A stretch of DNA of 64,000 bases from Viscum album (GCA_963277665.1 OY728128.1:1861934988-1861998987), one strand, 5' to 3'; numbered from the stretch's first letter, positions 11,401 to 25,546 are shown. Notes: generated from the letters alone by a model not told the origin. Made by a program: numbers and translations.

Positions 11401-14400
11401 CACCTGACTGATATCCCCCTTGGATGATCCTCATCATCTTCTCAAATTGTGATTACTCTATCCCTCACCATATTCTCCAATCAAGGTTTTTCTATATATC
11501 ATTAGATTCTCGATTTATTGTTTGTATATCCCTCATCATCTTCTCCATTAATGTTCTCTATATCCCTAACATGTTCCTACACTCCATCATCCCCTTAGTC
11601 CGGTGTTCCTTTTCCATTCAGTGTGTCAGCTGAACCCTTTTACTTATATAAGCATACAACACATGAGGGATAAAGATAAGACCTGCCACCAGTAGGTCCC
11701 ACAAAAAGTCTTCCCCTTCCATTAGTGTGAAAAAATACACATCCCTCTCCCTATAGTTAGTATTCTTACTTCATCCATACTCTTTTTTTATAGTATTCTC
11801 ATTTTTTATAACAATCCATTGAAATATCGTATTGTACATTTTGTTTTTATTTGTTTATATTTTTTTATTGTTATTCCCCTTGGTTTATTCTCCAGTTTCA
11901 AGTACCATAAATTATTATATCATGATATTTTATTTTTTATTTCCCAAATTTTGTTTGTTCTTTATTCCATTGGTGTTTAATTCTCTATTTGGGGATTTAA
12001 AAAAAGACATATATTCTCATATTTAGAGAGGATATTATATGTGGAATATGTATGTTGTCCCTACATTAGTTATGCTTTTAATATTATGTCCAAAATATGT
12101 TGCAGATTTTTATATCTAATGAAATCAGAAGTGATATTTTTTTAAAGGTATCTTATTGTTTACTATCTATATCAACAACATATTAATGTTTATCATAAAG
12201 ATAAAATTCAAAAAATTGAACTTTCTTGTCAAATAGATGTACTTAGTGGTATGTCCTATCATGATACATTCCTAAAATGTTTTATAATGGGTCATGGTAT
12301 TTTTCCCTACTTATCATCATTGAATAATTGATGAATGTGAGTTTTGAGGTAATTAATAAAACTAAAGAACTATATTGGGATCTTCGATGAAATCTTAATC
12401 TAAAATTTTCTTGTATTTTTTGATTTAAGATGTTGTGGGAGGTGGATCTGGAGGAAGAATTTTCATATGAACATTATATTTTAAACCCGAGGTTGTTCTA
12501 TATTTTATAAAACAAGTGGTAGTTTATTAATTTTGGCCACTCTTTGGATGTTTTCTTGTTTATCATAATACGTATTTTTGAATAGGATCAACTTTCTAAG
12601 CAATTTCATATAAACCATTAGAAATAGATGTTAAAATAATTTATTATATTTTATCCTTAATAATGAAATATAAAAAATTATATGATAATCTAAAGAATTT
12701 CAATTAATATTTAATTAATAATGTAAATTTACATTGAAATAACGAACAACCAAATTAATAGATTCATTTCACAAAAAATTAATATTTTCCATAGTATCAC
12801 ATGGACATGAAATAATTATGCTTTATAAATCTATTATATTTATATATTATGGGTTTCAGAGTTCACACAAAAATATTATTAGAATAATTATATTACCTTT
12901 TAAATTTAGGATAATAAAATCCCTATGATTTATGAGTTTACCAATTAATAATAATCAATCATTAATAAATTAATAATGTATTTAATAAATGGGTTGATTA
13001 ACTAAATTATTTTTGTGTGTGATTAAATTATCTAATATAAAAATCATTAAATATTGATAAATATTTTTTAATGAACAACACATTATAATGATCAATCCCC
13101 ATATTTAACTATCACATACGCCAATCATGTTCCAAGAATGGAAATATCTAGTGAATAAAACTGTGGGTTCACACATCATTTTAGAGATTATTTTTCTCCA
13201 AAACATTATAATAACATAAATTATATAATACATTCATAAAGGGAAATCGTCCATTGAAGGAAGAGGGGTTGGGGGAGTTTCCCTCCATCAAAATGAGAAA
13301 CTACCAGTAACATGGAACCTAAGAGGGCTTCCAAAAAAAATTAGGAAATTCAGGATATCCCAATTATTCGGAACTGAAAAAACATCTTCTAGAACATTCG
13401 TTGGTTCCAACAATATTTTATTGAAAATGATAGATATTTTATAACAGAATCCATTAACCCATAACTAATGTTTATTACTAATGTGGTTTTGGATGCCTAT
13501 TGCTACCTTCCAACAAATATAGTTCAATATAGAAACCAAAAAACCCATGGGTTGTGTTTTCTATAATTAAAAATAAATTGATAACACCCACATATTCCTA
13601 AAAACATTTTCCATAAGATTAATCTATTATATTGAGTATAAATTATACAGTTAACAATATCAAAAGATGGAGAAAATTAGACCCAAATACCAGTACACAA
13701 ACACAAAAAATCCTTTGGAAATCACAAATTCCATATTAAGATACTTTTCAACCCTAATATGTTTACATGCACAAATCCATTGAATAATTTATTCTATTAT
13801 TGTCATATAAAAACATTAGACTCAAAATCACTTTTTTTTGTAATGTTATAGTGAAATTAAAACCAGATAACTTCCCAAAAACCATGAAACATTCCCCTCC
13901 ACTATTTGTAAAAATTGGTTATCAGCTGAATGATATGATTTTATCCTCATCCATTCTATTGCACATAATCAGTTGTGAAATTTCCTATGAAATACTGCAT
14001 TTTCTTGACTACCTCTAAAAATCAAGCATTTGACACATGACAATGTCAAATAACTCCATCATCTCTATAAATATTTACATTATATATTTGATTTAATATA
14101 TCATTAATGTTTTAATTTCATACAAAAATAGTTTATGTCACTAGTATAAAGTAGATATTCTCCAACTCAGTGCCTCATCGTATTTATTATCAACTATTAT
14201 GATATGAAAAATTAGTCTCACCCCATGGAATATAAAAACCTCATGAATTCTCACTCCAATGAATATACCACATGGTTTTCAATTGCCCTTAAAATATGTA
14301 GGTAATATTATTTTAATTTGACTGCGAAATCAATTATATATTGTGATAAATAATATCCCCATTTATGCAGACATGTGGAAGGCTATTCTAGGGAATTATG

Positions 14401-17400
14401 TGATTTACAAAACCAAAAATTTATTATTTTAAATTAAATTTACAATGTTAACAATGTTCTACTTTATCATAAATTTTTTTCCCTTCTCATAATTTATATT
14501 TTTATTAATATTTTATTACAATTAATAGTAAAAAAATATTCTACTACTTGTTATGGTCGTCTTCCAAGTAATATTAAGAAAATAATCCTTAAAAACATTC
14601 CACTTATTTTCTTTAGTGCATGAATTTTTCATTATGAAAAAGGACCTTATGAATTTCCCTAATAAACCATACAAAATCTATGATGCAGCCTACAAAACTC
14701 CACCAATAAATCATATAAAGTTAGGGAAATAGAATAAAAAAGTTCTAAAATAAACCTTATGATTTCATTGGTATAAAACGATTGAGCATCTGATCAACAA
14801 TATAAAATCCTGGATTTACCTTCTTAATCAGACTTAAGAAAATTTTATTAACCAGTACAACTTTAAAATCAACCACTATACTCTATAATTTCTCTTATAC
14901 ACCACAAACCTCACAATACATGACTCCATTTGGCCATTATGATATTTTTTGGACATTGGTTCACCATTCATGTTAACAAACACAAATTATTATCACTCCT
15001 AAGGGGAATTTCCCCAAAATACCTACATTTCCATTAACTAAAACTCAATAACATATTAAAAAATTATTTATTTAGAATCCTTAGAAATAAATGATATCAT
15101 ATAAATCCAAATATGACCCTATTACCTCTTAATAGTGCAACAAGTATTTTTGAATCATTAACTTTATGCCCACATAATTTAATATTTAGTTCAGAAAAAA
15201 TATGTTGTTTTCTAATAAATTAGTTTTGGATCATATTAAAAATCCCCTATTTTTACTTGAACCTTTTTCTTGATTTTAGTATATTTTTATGGATGAATTA
15301 CATCCATTAAAAATAATAAGAATGAAGATCTTCATGTAAGAATGAATATTATTCCTAATAATATATAATAATTTATTTCTTCTATAATTTACATATATTT
15401 TAAGAACACATTCAAAAAGAAGCCTTTTAATTTATATTTAAATTTAGTTACTTATTTTTTATAAATTTTATTACAAATTTTTTCACACAAATTCTAGTGT
15501 ATATGTTAATATTAAATAATTGATTCATTTTACATGGGTAATGATTTTAAAAATTTGAGACCACAAAATTATAGATTTTCCAAAATCATGCTGCAACTAA
15601 TAGGGAGATCATGGACTTTGGGCATCTTTCTCACAATGAATAACTATATTCCATAAAATCTGATTATTATTTTTTGGTTCAAATTTATAATAATTATTTT
15701 ATCATTATTAATAGTGATAATTAAGATTCTATCATTGAAGCTATTAGGTGAGGACCTGTGGGAAATGAAATTCTTTATACCTGGAAGATTTCACCTATTA
15801 CATCTTCTTTTTTACATCTAGGTAAAAAACAAATATTTATTTCTTTTGAAATTAATAAAAAATTGAATAAAACTAATGTTGGTTTTTCCTTATCAAGTAA
15901 AATCATACAAGATGAAATACATAGAACTATTGAGTATGTGTTTTTTATTTAGTATTCATCGAATGTTAAATGAAAATTTATTTTATATTTAAATTTCGTT
16001 CACTTAGTGGGGAGTTATAAATACTCTTTATTTTATATTTGTATTTAGAATTAGGTAAACACATTGATAATCTCTTAGCTGGAAATACAATTCTTTCACA
16101 GTAGTTTAGTGGTACTGGTCTACATCTAAAATTGTATAAGTGGGGTATAGAATGTTTTTATGATTTATATGGAGTGAAATATTATGAGAAAAATCCTTAT
16201 TCAGAATGAATAAGTTATTTTCTTGCAATTTGAAATACTGAGTGAACTTCTTCCCCTCACTTTTCAGTCACATTTATTTAAGTTTCTTTGGTATTACATT
16301 TCCATACTCATTCATTGTTTTTAAATCTATATCATCATTAAATCATTAACAGTTTTCTCATTTCATAAAATCATTAATCAACGAGAGACTATCCAAAGAA
16401 ATGACATATTAATATAAATTTCTTAAATCTAAGCCCAATTTATACAAAATAAATTCATTAATATTTATCAAGTATCTAATTTTTTTAATCATCTCTCATT
16501 ACCATATCCACCTATCAACATTTTTATTTTATTATATTCATAGAATTCATTAAATAGAATAACACATTCAACATTGGAATATAATTCATTTAGTAATATC
16601 TATCCTAGGATATATAATAAATTTACACAATGAAATAACCAATTAATATGAAATCAAAAAAAATTAACAATTGAATCCTTTATTCAATTTTCCTATCATT
16701 TTAAACATATATATACAGTTCGATAAATAATATCAAAATTTAAAAAACAAACATGGAATGAAATGTTTATAGATGTATTAATATTACATATAAATAAAAA
16801 AAATAAACCATTAATTTTTAAAAAACTAAATTTCTACAATATATTCAAAGAATAAATAAAATAGAATAAAAAATTCCCCATTGATACTTAACTCATTAAA
16901 TAAAATCTAACAATGGGTATCTATTAAATGTACACAATGAAAAAATTCATTATGATTAATTCAATAAAAATTAAATAATTAATTCATTTAAGAAATTTAA
17001 CATTCATTTTAATAGTTGGTATGCAATTAAATAATTAAATAATCAATTAAATAAAATAAACATGTCATTAAATTCTTACAAATGTGTTAGGATTCCATAT
17101 CTCAAAAAAAATTCTTATGAAAAATTCCCAAATATTGTTTCTCAAAAATTAAAAGTTGGAATACTAATTTATATTAATTATGATTTACATAAAATATGTG
17201 TATCAATAAAATTACATTTAAATAAATCATGTATTATAAAATATGTGTTTAACCATTTCTCATAAAATCATTGTAAATTTTCATTAATTAAATGCATCCT
17301 TATTTAATTTTGTTTGATTTATGAGATTCTTATGCTCTTGTCATAGATTTAGGAGAATATGTCGATGTAGATGTTGATCCTCATGATTATAACAATGATT

Positions 17401-18650
17401 GTGTTCTAAGTGGATGGAATAATAATTTTTGGTTTTTTTAGTACATTAATAAGGTTTTGATGGGTTTGGAGATACTAATATTGAGGTATATTTCATTTGA
17501 AAATTTTATTCTTTATTTATAAATTGTATTTTTTCATATATGTTTTTTTATTCTAATGAAATTTTTATTGAAATTTTATATTATTTTTCATGGAAACATA
17601 GTGATTTCTTCTGATATATATTTTATTTGTTTTCTGTTCTATTTATATTATATTATTTTTTATTATATTATATGATGGATGGTTAGAGTTTTCTTTGAAT
17701 GATTCGGGCTAGGAATGGGTTTAAAGTGTACTTTGTTTGTGGAAAAAATAGAAATCAAAGAAAATAGTCAAAATTGATGGCCAACTAAATCCCAATAAAA
17801 ACTAAACTATATAAAAGTTAAAAATATAAAAATGGGAAAAAATATCTATCATAGTTCATGGGAAATTACATTGGAGTTCCACCCCTACCTAAATCAATGA
17901 AAATTTTAGGATCTAGAGACAATACTCAAGACATATATTTACCACAACCAGATGAGAAGTACCATCCACAGACATGATACCTAAACTCTAGGGTTAACCT
18001 CTATCCATAATGAAATTTCCATTGTTTGATGAAGCATTTCCATCATCACACTAATCCTATACTATGAAAACACATCAAGAATAGAAATTCCAAGACACAG
18101 GTCAATAAGAAAATCATAAAAACTACATCTGATGTTAATATACTATTAAACTCCACAATATTTAATTACTACACCAATATAATAATTCCTCCAATTAGGG
18201 AAACACCTTTGAAAAAAATGGTTGAACTAAAGTCCTAAAATCTATGAAAAAAAGAAACTCTGAGGATATCACACAACACAATTGGTGAATAAAAGAAACA
18301 ATTAATAACAAATCACTGACGAGGGACACATTCATTGATAAGAAATATCTATTGAATTTGTTATATGGAAAGTATAAACTGACTCAACAAATTACTACTA
18401 GGAAATCAGACAAACACAATAACAAAGACTCTAATGCACAAAAAAAACAACCAACACATACAAGAATAGGTACTATTCAATCTATTTTTATTGTAAAATA
18501 AATACCTCAAGACTTTATAGAATAAATAACCAATTTGGATCCACAGATCAAACTCTATTGTTGAAAGGTTTATAATTACCCCATTATGATTATAGTTAAA
18601 TACAATAGTCAATAGGCAGATGTGATGCATAAAAAATTAATTCTCTTAAA
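8480..18650 (-). other. A/C-rich block, no recognisable gene; probably elements in reverse orientation
   Basis: C clearly exceeds G on the given strand across most of this block, the opposite of the G/T-rich blocks that hold the forward-strand elements. Several small frames exist (for example 8,790-8,996, 11,424-11,633, 11,832-12,026, 13,800-14,018 and 17,062-17,265, plus 18,406-18,630 on the minus strand). None shows a domain, a signal or a neighbour that would support a gene. A less AT-rich, pyrimidine-rich patch lies at 11,290-11,790 and another C-rich patch at 17,860-18,640. Confidence 0.4.
10835..10882 (-). repeat. Possible reverse-strand match to the LTR subrepeat core
   Basis: Read on the minus strand, this segment gives 'gtgtacctatgactgtcaca' followed by 'tccacaaagtgatgtgattt'. 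The 13-14 base run around 'aaagtgatgtgatt' equals that in the copy 1 subrepeat at 3,101-3,116, and the upstream part has the same GT-AC-AC spacing. It would place a reverse-oriented LTR here, in keeping with the strand bias. I could not find the promoter block at the expected distance, so this may be chance. Confidence 0.3.
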
Positions 18651-19002
18651 AGCATTTTAGGATTTATAGTTTGGATATAGAAGATGGACAATTCAATAAA
18701 CATTTAATTAAAAATATAATTTTATGGATAAAAATTTATTAATATAACATTTTTTGTAGTTTTCTACTTTAATTTATTAATTTAAATAATTATGGAATTA
18801 TTATATATAAAAATTCGAAGAATACATGAATAAAAAAAATTAAATTGTGAATTCTTTGAAAATGGAATTGTTCTATGAGTTTTCTGGAGGTTGGTAAGAT
18901 ATTATAGTGTATTCCATTTTTTATATATATTATCAATTCATGTTTTCCAGGTTTTTTATGTCATCATTTTTTGGTGTCTAGAATAAAAACATTTAGTGCT
19001 GC

Positions 19003-19016
19003 TAGAAGGGGGAGAA
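19003..19016 (+). other. Polypurine-tract-like run
   Basis: The run 'agaagggggagaa' is the most conspicuous uninterrupted purine run here and resembles the tract that primes second-strand synthesis just before a 3' LTR. The next LTR I can support (copy 3) starts well over 1 kb further right, so the match may be fortuitous or may belong to another decayed element. Confidence 0.25.
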
Positions 19017-19350
19017 TTTAGTGAATAATGTCAGTTTATACATTGTATTCGTGGTAGGGATTTAATTATTGGAATTATGATTATACATTTCATTAATGGT
19101 AGAGATGGACTTTTCTGATTTCATATGATATATTCTTATTTGAGTTTTTGAAGGGTAGTTCAATATATGTATTCTTTTAGTGCTTCTGGTAGGGTTGAAA
19201 TTCAATTTCATTTGGGTAAGGGATTATTTTTTTGTGTTTGGGGATACAACCACAATTATTAATTTATTTATAGAAGGTTTCTATTTCTTCCATTTTAGAG
19301 GGTATATCCAATATTTTCTTACCATTTTTTAGTACCAGGCCATTTTAATA

Positions 19351-19634
19351 AAATAGGCATAGTTTAAAACAATGGCTACAAGACAGTTTCCGTGGTTTTA
19401 AACTATTTCTATTTCTTTATTTCCATGGTTTCAATCAATTTTATTAGAGTTATTTAATAATAGTAATTTCAATGGTTTCCATCAGTGGGAACAAGTGTAT
19501 TTCAATAATATCAAATTGTGGCAATAGTTATGTCCCATTATACATGAAAATAGGATAAATTACCATATAAATAGTGTATATATTCAATATAAATGGTTTC
19601 TGGGTATATATCCATGGTTTTAAACTATGTATAT
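19351..19634. repeat. Short inverted-repeat unit, possible MITE relic
   Basis: 'catagtttaaaacaatgg' at about 19,357-19,374 is matched in reverse complement by 'ccatggttttaaactatg' at about 19,611-19,628, with one mismatch in 18 bases, and similarity continues a few bases outward. Between the arms there are further degenerate 'atggttt' motifs, including 'ccgtggttttaaactat' at about 19,390. The size of about 280 bp and the terminal inverted repeats suit a small non-autonomous DNA element. I see no clear target-site duplication. Confidence 0.4.
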
Positions 19635-21289
19635 TGGTAACATTTCTATTTGTGAGAATATAAGAAATGAAATATCATGCAAAACCGCCCCGAACTATAA
19701 TTATATGATTTTAATAAATATGTTGTTGAATTAGGGATTATGAATATGAACACCCACATTATGAAATATAAATATTTCCCACCCTATAGAAATTTGTTGA
19801 TAAACCATTAAGAAACAATTCTTTAATTTGTTTCATAAATTCATAATATACGTCCAATTGTTTTTACATCAATCATTATTTTTTGTGAGAAAATATTATT
19901 ATACCACATTTATGAAATTTATTATATAAAATTTAAATTTTTTTGATGTAAACATTTCTATATTATCATAGAGTGAATTTTCATTAATTTTAATAAAATA
20001 TTTATTTTTTATTAGTAGTATAATTTAGTAATTTCTATGGAAACTATATTAATTTAAATAATTAATAATGCTAATTTTTTTTAAATGGTTTCAAAGAAGT
20101 TTTTATATATTTTAATATAAATAAAAAAATTACTTTCATTGGAATCAATGTTTTGGTTCAATTTATTATACAATTATTTTAATACAAAAAAACATACTTC
20201 TAAAAACTGTTTTTCATTCAATTAAGAATATCTATCATAAAATAATTTATTCCACTTAATGATATTTAATCTTCAATAATTGATTCCATATTTGGAATTA
20301 TGAGGTCAAAATAATATTGTTATGTCTCTTTTATTTTTTTGGAAAAAAATGTTAACTATATTCAATTCATATCACCATGATGATGGTAAAATGGTTATAA
20401 TTAGGATAAATCATTGGGATATGAATGTAAATTTTTTTCTATTTTTTTAAACATATTTTAAAATTTTATTTTATAAATATCCATATCATATTTTAATATA
20501 TGGTCACCTTGTTCCGCATTTCATTGATTGCGATGTTTAAATTTATTTATGATATGATAAATTACACAATGCCACTCTCTTGACATTAATATCTATAAAA
20601 TTATTTTATAAGCATTAAAAGAGGATAATTTATGTCATAAATATTTTTAATAAATTTAATTTATTTTTTATCATAGAAATTTATTTCTAATTTTTATAAA
20701 TTTAATAAATACATTAAATGCTTACACAATGAAGACACATGATTTATTCACTCAATAGAAAAATAGATTAAATGATTGAAAAATATTATAATTAATATAA
20801 TTTATTTTATTTACATGGATTTGATAGATGAATATTAAATATTTTGAATTTTTTTAAGGATTGTATTTGAATTAAATCATTTTCATGGTCTATTTAAAGT
20901 TCAATTAAATAATTTCTTTTGAAATATACATTAATGATATTTTGGAATAAATTATTTATTATTTAACGATTTAAAATTCATAAAAAATATTACCTTATTC
21001 CATGTGAATGGAATATGGCTGAAATTATTAACCATTATCAATTTATGAGTCATTATTTTGTTTATGGTAACATTATTTACCATTTATTATTTAAATAATT
21101 TCATCAGAATTTAAGGTCAAAAAAGGTTAAAAAATGATTTAATAAAAATATATGGAAGATAATTACATGAGAAAATACATATTTAATTGGTGAAGTTATT
21201 TATAAAATATAATATTTTTATTAAAATATATGGCCAATTTGATTCATTTTTCTTAATAATAACTTTATTATATTTATTTTATTTAATAA

Positions 21290-21350
21290 ATTCTAAGTGT
21301 GTCATCTTGATCCCTTCTAAAACTACCCGACTATTTTCTCTTCATTACAA
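21290..21350 (+). promoter_or_regulatory. Decayed LTR core promoter, copy 3
   Basis: The order 'gtgtgtcatcttgatccctt', then 'ctaaaac', then a C/T-rich run ending 'ctcttcatt' follows copy 2 ('gtgtgccacctaccccactt', 'ataaaac', C-rich run) almost base for base. The TATA core has become TCTAAAA at 21,316-21,322, so the promoter is probably dead. Confidence 0.5.
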
Positions 21351-21840
21351 TAACTTGAGTGTTACATATTAATTAAAACATGTAATAATATATTCTCCAA
21401 TTAAACATCCTCATTTTTAGGTTATTTACATCCAAAAGACTAACCCTAGGATATTTAAAAGGATATGTAATGGAGTTCATTCAAATAAGTTGTAATCACC
21501 TTAACAGATCTAATTATTTCTTACTACATCTTTTAACTCATCTAGATACATATTTTTATTTATAAAATAAAAATATCATTATTATAAATATTCATAAATT
21601 CTATTATGATAATCAAGCAATCATTTTAACCATATTTCCAATCAAATGAGATGTGAAAGTATCTCTCAAGTAAACATATGGCTTACTGTCTCCACATATC
21701 CATTCAATTCATTATTCATCACTATGCTTAATTTATGCGTATCATAATCGGTTTAATATCTAAAAACTTATATTTATGAAATAATTATTCTTAGTCAAGG
21801 ATAATATCATATCAACATTCTTAATCTTTGTTAAAATTAT

Positions 21841-22068
21841 ATTGTTTCTTGCACGTACCGGTGGACTACAACCTCAATGATGCATTGTGATTCGTTGTCC
21901 ATTTCATATTTACATGGATGGTAACAAGGATGAATGGGGTTAAGATATATTATGTATATGATATAATAATGGTTCTATAAATTTAAATTATTATATAACA
22001 TCCAATTATTAGATATGTCTGAATGTGAATACATCATTCAAGCATTCGTATGACATATCATCTCTATG
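21841..22068 (+). repeat. Roughly 190-bp subrepeat units in LTR copy 3
   Basis: The first core (21,841-21,905) holds 'cttgcacgtaccggtggact' and 'gcattgtgattcgttg'. The second core (22,032-22,068) holds 'cattcaagcattcgtatgac'. They align with 3,266-3,321 and 3,453-3,487 of copy 1 and keep the same spacing (187 against 185 bp). Confidence 0.5.
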
Positions 22069-22550
22069 AATGTTGAAATTCATTTTTTCTCTCTAATTTT
22101 TGTGGATAACTATTAATATATATGTTAAATATATATTACATTTTTATCATGATTAAGAATAAGTATTGGATGGAACCATTACCAATGCACATGGCTTAAA
22201 ACTAACAAATGATAATTATTATGAAAAACATTAAACACCTAACACTTGAGAAATGATGATTTTATAAAGGGATTTTTGATAAATTAGTGTTGAAATGTTT
22301 TAATGGAATCATATATAATCGTATTAGAATTTTCATTATTATTATATAGAAATATAATAATTTTAAATGAGTGATGCATGATAATATATCACATTCAGAT
22401 AAATTGGATCACAAGGTAAGAGTTTATCATCTCAAATATTCTTCTTTTGGGCATATATATATGTATGAAACTATCTTATTTTGAGATGTGTATATAATCC
22501 AATATTAAATGTTATATAATTAATCTATTTATTTAAATAATATTTAATGA

Positions 22551-22610
22551 TTCATTTGATGTTATTCTTCAATGGGTCCGAAGATTCAAATGTTACCAAA
22601 GTGGTAAGGG
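22551..22610 (+). repeat. Shared LTR anchor block, copy 3
   Basis: 'caatgggtccgaagattcaa' is followed by 'atgttaccaaagtggtaagg'. The same order with substitutions is seen at 62,300 ('ttaatgggtccaatgattca', then 'gataccgatgttattaaggg') and at 50,870-50,910. It is used here as the main alignment point among the LTR copies. Confidence 0.6.
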
Positions 22611-23719
22611 TATTTTGTTATAAAAATATTTTATTTAAATATTTTTTTGATTATGTTTCTATCTAGAGACAAAGATTTTTATTCATAAGGATTTAAATTA
22701 TTTCTATATATATTTTCAGAACCAGGAGCAATGATAGAGTTAATTTCTGATACCCTGTGTTCCCATTAATAAATTTTTAATAATAATACATATAATTTCT
22801 ATTATTCACACAATTTTTGTTAATTAAAATGTGATAAATATTTAATGGAATATTGAATTAAAAATATGAGTCCAAAATTGAGTATAGACTATGATGTTTA
22901 TCCTAGGTAAGACCTCAAATTGTTCTGTGCCGGTCATTTAGATATCTTGACCATTGGTAGTATGTTTTGTAAATTAATTAAATTATTAATTTAACTTATA
23001 TAATTGAGTAGTGTGTTTTTATTTTAATATATCATCATTTATATTTTCACTGGGTTAAACTCATAAACCTCATACCGATGGTATATTCTTAACAACTTGG
23101 ACCTTATGGTCCTGATTCAACATTGACATGTGGTACTGAGCCTGATCGACCACCCAGAATCATTATGAATACACATAGAAGGGATAGATAAGCAAACAAG
23201 GTATGATTTCTTATTGTTTTTAGGTCATAGTAGATCAATTCAAATATTGATATATAAATCATCAATTGTAGATGAACATGAGGTGTACGGGTCGAGTAAT
23301 GAAACACTTGGGTGATAAATTCCTCCTTTTGTCCATTATATTGATAAAAACAACTAACAATGACAAGATCCAACTTTTATAGGTGAATACAAAGTCAAAC
23401 CCATAGGAGAAAGTTCATATCTAAAAAATAGGGAGTGGATATGTATTTTTTGGAAAATCCAAATTCACACATTATATTTTAATGAACTCATGGTGTATTG
23501 TAACCATGCCACAAAACTATAGTTTTATAAATTCATAAGTATCATATATTGTGTGTGACCTCCACAAGACATGTGACCTTATGTCGGTAGAATTTTCATA
23601 TACTTCGAGAGTACACGGGCATGGGCACATCCATGAATATCATGTACAAAAGCACATGGACACATGGTAAAGTACAAAGACACTGGATGGATGCATGGAC
23701 ACAACCAATCACATTGGAA

Positions 23720-24575
23720 GAACCCTGAGTGGTATGGAAATTCTCTCTATATACCATACATGTCTTATATCCCTAAAAGTTAGGTGTGCTATGAACCTCT
23801 TAGGATTTGGCCATGTGATGTAGTGTCACCACACATCGTATGATTCCCTACAATAATCATGAACCACTTGGTTCCTTTTTAGGACACATAGAACTCTCAA
23901 ATATCCATTGACTGGACTAGGATTTTGGACCTCATGGCACCTATAGTGAGAGATTTTCCATGTAGAATGAGATGGTTCCCAAGGTTATTAATTTTTGTAT
24001 ACAACCAGATATGTACCAATCATGGACCTTTTTAGGTGATCCACGATGATGGTAGTGATCAAGAAGGATCAGTTTAGGTATCCTAACTAGAACCCTCAAA
24101 CAAACCCTGGCATGGGGCCTCGATGACTATTGAGTGGATCCCTCCTGCTGGGCTAGAAATGGGTCCTCTATATAAAGTACGAATAAGATCATATAAATGA
24201 TATGGGTATGGGTCATCTGAAGACTTCTATAGTGGAACCCTCAAGATGTTCCTAGCATGGGTCCTATACCCTCAGAGTGGTACCCTCCTTTTAGAACACT
24301 GAATGGGTCCTCTATAGAATTCTAGAGTTGAACCCTCATGTTGAGTTGGTCATAGGTTATCTACCAATGAAGTTAAACCATCCTACAAGTAATGGAGTGA
24401 TCCCTCCATATTCTGTTATAGAGGAAACCTCATATGGGGTAGGGAATGTGTCCCCTATAGACCATTAGAGTTGAACCATCATGTTGGAAAATGATATTGG
24501 TCCTTTATTTATCCACTATGTATAACCCTTCGGTTGTAACAGAGTGTGGGTAATCTACCTAGAGATTATGCCCCC
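23720..24575 (+). repeat. Array of about 48-bp units in LTR copy 3
   Basis: A recurring 'gaaccctc' or close variant occurs at 24,091, 24,138, 24,186, 24,236, 24,281, 24,331, 24,376, 24,426, 24,474, 24,524 and 24,570, a mean period of about 48 bp with steps mostly between 45 and 50. Typical unit parts are 'gttgaaccctcatgttg' and 'atgggtcctctatagaa'. Blurred units seem to extend left to about 23,720. The unit resembles that of the copy 1 array: 'gaaccctcatg' here against 'ggaactcatttc' there, and 'atgggtcctctat' against 'atgggttaatcatg'. I infer one ancestral tandem array inside the LTR. Confidence 0.7.
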
Positions 24576-24749
24576 TAGATTATGAAACAAGGTGATAAGG
24601 AAAGTAATGGCTAATATGTTTTCTAGTGGGAGGATGTGTGAGATGATGGTTATGGTTTTTAGACATTAGGAATTATAGGCCAGTCTATTCATGAGATGAA
24701 ATGTGAGTTTCCTTTACCCTTTCTCCCTTGTTTCAGATTTTTTGAGAAT

Positions 24750-24787
24750 ATATATATATATTTATTTATTTATTTATTTATTTATAT
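24750..24787. repeat. (TA)n and (TTTA)n microsatellite
   Basis: A short TA run passes directly into about six TTTA repeats. This is simple-sequence expansion within LTR copy 3, and the small frame across it is an artefact of it. Confidence 0.85.
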
Positions 24788-25546
24788 TTACATATAAACA
24801 TACATATATAAATTTCAATTTGGTTACTCTCTGTCCACGGTTTGTGAAGACACCTAGGGTTTTCCACATGGCTTTAGTGTGTAGCTTCTCATAGTCGAAT
24901 GAGGTTACTCTCCAGCTATGGGTCTCAACCACTTAATGTGAAGTTCATATACACACCATGTTTAGAATCTTCTACTTGTAAGAGGTAACACATTCTCTTT
25001 ATTTTGGTTGAGTTGCATCTTGTTTGTTATCTATATTCATTCCATTCCTATTTTGTATCTTTCATCTCTCCCTTTTAACATTCATGGTGTCTTTCTAGGT
25101 ACGTATATACTCACCCCTACATGGGATTTTCCCACACATTTTGTGTCTTATTCAGAAGATGGATAGGTTGACAACGACATTAGAGAAAAATAGGGATATA
25201 TGGTATTGTGGATTGTATACAATGTTCATAGTATGGAGATAAGGATATGGTTTCTATTATTAGTTTACTTTCTAGTTTTTGGCATTTTGGGAAAAATTTT
25301 GGGTTGGGTGTGTATTTTCCACTTTTACATTTTTGTTTTCAATATCATACTCATTTACACTCTAGAGGCTTTTAATGGTTGGTTAAATTTTACCTATTGA
25401 TTTTTTTTCTTATTCCTCGACACTTGTTCATTAAAATGGATGGGAGTTTGCATACAAGTACATTAGGAAAAGGCCACAAATTTAAGATATGCCTAACATT
25501 TTTTTTCACCACCCTGGCCTATAGTGGCAGTATTGGGGTAGTTGTA

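Larger units (their letters stand above)
20370..25546 (+). repeat. LTR copy 3, 5' LTR of the 25.5-28.2 kb element
   Basis: The landmarks of copy 1 recur in order: a U3 patch 'attgcgatgtttaaattta' near 20,527 matching the CG-rich U3 patch of copy 2, a degenerate promoter block at 21,290-21,350, subrepeat cores at 21,841-21,905 and 22,032-22,068, the anchor at 22,551-22,610, an array of about 48-bp units at 23.7-24.6 kb, and an LTR end 'tggggtagttgta' at 25,546 with a primer-site relic after it. The right half is distinctly less AT-rich than other copies, so more of the ancestral sequence may survive there. The left end is approximate; another CG-bearing patch at 19,682-19,695 ('accgccccgaacta') might instead be nearer the true start. 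Confidence 0.6.
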
